Origin: Pyruvatibacter sp. HU-CL02332
GTDB lineage: Bacteria; Pseudomonadota; Alphaproteobacteria; CGMCC-115125
Direction: 5' to 3'
Assembly: GCF_040362765.1 (NCBI RefSeq)
Contig: NZ_BAABWK010000002.1
Coordinates: 868,001-932,000, forward strand
DNA length: 64,000 bases
The notes under the pieces were generated by a model, which made no database searches, was not told where the DNA came from, and saw only the letters and a program-made list of their open reading frames with translations. Below are positions 62,965 to 64,000 of this stretch, piece by piece; the stretch's first letter is position 1, and each line of letters begins with the position of its first letter. The position numbers and the translations under genes were made by a program.

Positions 62965-63498
62965 TTAAAACTTGTAGTAGCTGCGTTCTGACAGTTTCTC
63001 AGCTTCGTCCAGAGACTCGCCCAGGCTAACCATATCGTCATCGATGGGTGCCAACTCCCACAATGACCCAAGAATGCGGCTGACTTTGCCCTCTTCTGAC
63101 GTCAGAGGAAGCCAGATGTTCTCAGTCATGAACTTGTGACCCGCGGGCGTCGTCCAGGTCGTGTAGGTCACTGTTACAACCTGTTTTTCAACAACAAGTG
63201 ACAGGAACTCCAGAACCAAACTGTTCCTTTCACTCTTGTATAGCTCCACCATGTTCTGACCGGTGAGGTCATATCCAAGACGGTGGGCAAGCTCGGTGCC
63301 AAAAATGCGTATGTCTGCTCGGGCAGGCAGTTGCGGTTCGAGCATGATCATATGCGGAAGGTGGCGGGGCAGATCCATTGGACTGAAGCTAGAGCGTCTC
63401 GGTGATGCAGAACCGCCGCGCAAGCTGTCCCAATGCGCAAGAATCTCGCGATTTTCCTGCTTTTTCAGAACAGGCTGCTGCAGCATGATTTGCGTCAT
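62965..63498 (-). CDS. PAS_5-type domain protein
   Basis: A 177-residue protein with one PAS-like domain (DIRIFGTELAHRLGYDLTGQN, then TTPAGHKFMTENIWLPL), matching the small PAS_5 family of alphaproteobacteria. No output domain, membrane segment or signal. It ends with LSERSYYKF. A paralogue lies directly upstream at 63634 (same strand), with the same ending, so the two are a tandem duplication. Its partner and signal are unknown. Confidence 0.82.
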   Translation of the reverse strand: MTQIMLQQPVLKKQENREILAHWDSLRGGSASPRRSSFSPMDLPRHLPHMIMLEPQLPARADIRIFGTELAHRLGYDLTGQNMVELYKSERNSLVLEFLSLVVEKQVVTVTYTTWTTPAGHKFMTENIWLPLTSEEGKVSRILGSLWELAPIDDDMVSLGESLDEAEKLSERSYYKF

Positions 63499-63633
63499 GG
63501 ACTATATGAATTGCCAGTTTGTGTTTGGTGCAGTGCCGGATCGACGATCTGTCCACAGATCAACTAGTCCAGTGTCTCATAGAAGAGTTAACGCTATTGC
63601 GCCGGCCCCGGAGCAGCTGTGGCTCAAAGAAGC

Positions 63634-64000
63634 TTAGAATTGATAGAAGCTTCGTTCAGACAGAAGCTGGGCCAGTGCCAATGCGCCCCCCAGATCATCC
63701 ACGTCCGCACGAGCCTCAACCACTTCCCAAACAGAACCCAGAACCCTGTTGACCGGTCCAGCCTGAGAAGCAAGCGGCATCCACAGATTTTCTGTGGTGA
63801 AGCTATGACCGGAAGGTGTTGTCCATTCACTGTAGGCAACAGCAACCGCACGCTGCTCCACAACGCATGAGATCATATCGACGACCTCCCGGGCGGGTTC
63901 ACCGGAATAAAGAGTAAACAGGTCAACTCCGGTGAGGTCGAAGCCCAGCCGACGCGCCAGTTCGGTACCGAAGATGCGTACGTTCGCATTCTCAGGGATG
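63634..64000 (-). CDS. PAS_5-type domain protein, paralogue (5' end outside window)
   Basis: Open at the right edge. The visible part reads IPENANVRIFGTELARRLGF, then TTPSGHSFTTENLWMPLASQ and ends LSERSFYQF. It is similar to the downstream gene throughout (RIFGTELA, TTP-GH-F-TEN, VLGS-WE, LSERS). 135 bases separate them. Its N-terminus, and whether more copies follow, cannot be seen here. Confidence 0.82.
   Translation of the reverse strand, partial: IPENANVRIFGTELARRLGFDLTGVDLFTLYSGEPAREVVDMISCVVEQRAVAVAYSEWTTPSGHSFTTENLWMPLASQAGPVNRVLGSVWEVVEARADVDDLGGALALAQLLSERSFYQF

Noticed and set aside
62811-63071. Extra N-terminal 87 codons of the acetolactate-synthase-like frame
   Set aside because: They read antisense-free but overlap the PAS gene's coding 3' end in another frame and have no family sequence; TPP enzymes of this type start at or near MKASDLF.

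Overview
The window is a contiguous stretch of chromosome from a free-living alphaproteobacterium of fairly high GC content (roughly 60% by eye). The evidence is the set of families that cluster in this class: a nitrite/sulfite reductase followed by a DUF934 partner, DUF1491, DUF2336 (two copies), DUF5330, a DnaA-C-terminal-like HTH protein followed by DUF6456, a phasin, and small PAS_5-type proteins. A Parvibaculum-like marine or soil heterotroph is a reasonable guess, but it is not proved. I see no rRNA, tRNA, prophage, insertion sequence or CRISPR array. Both edges cut a gene.

Layout. 1-11 kb: end of a sulfite/nitrite reductase operon; a TetR regulator divergent from a DAPG-hydrolase-like gene with two matching operators between them; PqiA-like protein; phasin; D-amino acid dehydrogenase divergent from a class III aminotransferase; chromate transporter; DUF2336; MscS channel. 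11-24 kb: signalling and envelope genes (two PAS histidine kinases, lipoprotein, PPK2, SufE), the DnaA-like/DUF6456 pair facing an XRE regulator, and a large secreted Cys-rich protein. 24-33 kb: a GNAT enzyme with a histone-H1-like tail, an SbtA/SbtB-like bicarbonate transporter and PII pair, a Rieske oxygenase, a RelE/XRE-like toxin-antitoxin candidate, a second DUF2336, a Rap1a-like secreted protein and a CBS-histidine kinase. 33-43 kb: two paralogous MFS transporters and a CoA/lipid group (enoyl-CoA hydratase, acyl-CoA synthetase, MaoC) with ChaC, OmpA-like, MsrB and oligopeptidase B genes. 43-54 kb: a GH5 enzyme resembling fungal steryl-glucosidases, two class-C beta-lactamase-fold hydrolases, a DMT permease, two nitronate monooxygenases and a LysR/secreted hydrolase pair; this part carries three near-identical 63-bp palindromic repeats and two longer companion repeats. 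54-64 kb: an epimerase divergent from a LysR regulator, glutaryl-CoA dehydrogenase, a WecA-like transferase with an O-antigen-ligase-like protein, an aldehyde dehydrogenase with an acetolactate-synthase-like enzyme, and two tandem PAS proteins.

Most of the region is ordinary core and catabolic metabolism with many one-gene units. The least ordinary items are the twin-operator TetR/DAPG-hydrolase module, the composite palindromic repeats, the toxin-antitoxin candidate with an enlarged antitoxin, the H1-tailed acetyltransferase, the SbtA/SbtB pair outside cyanobacteria, and the eukaryote-like GH5.
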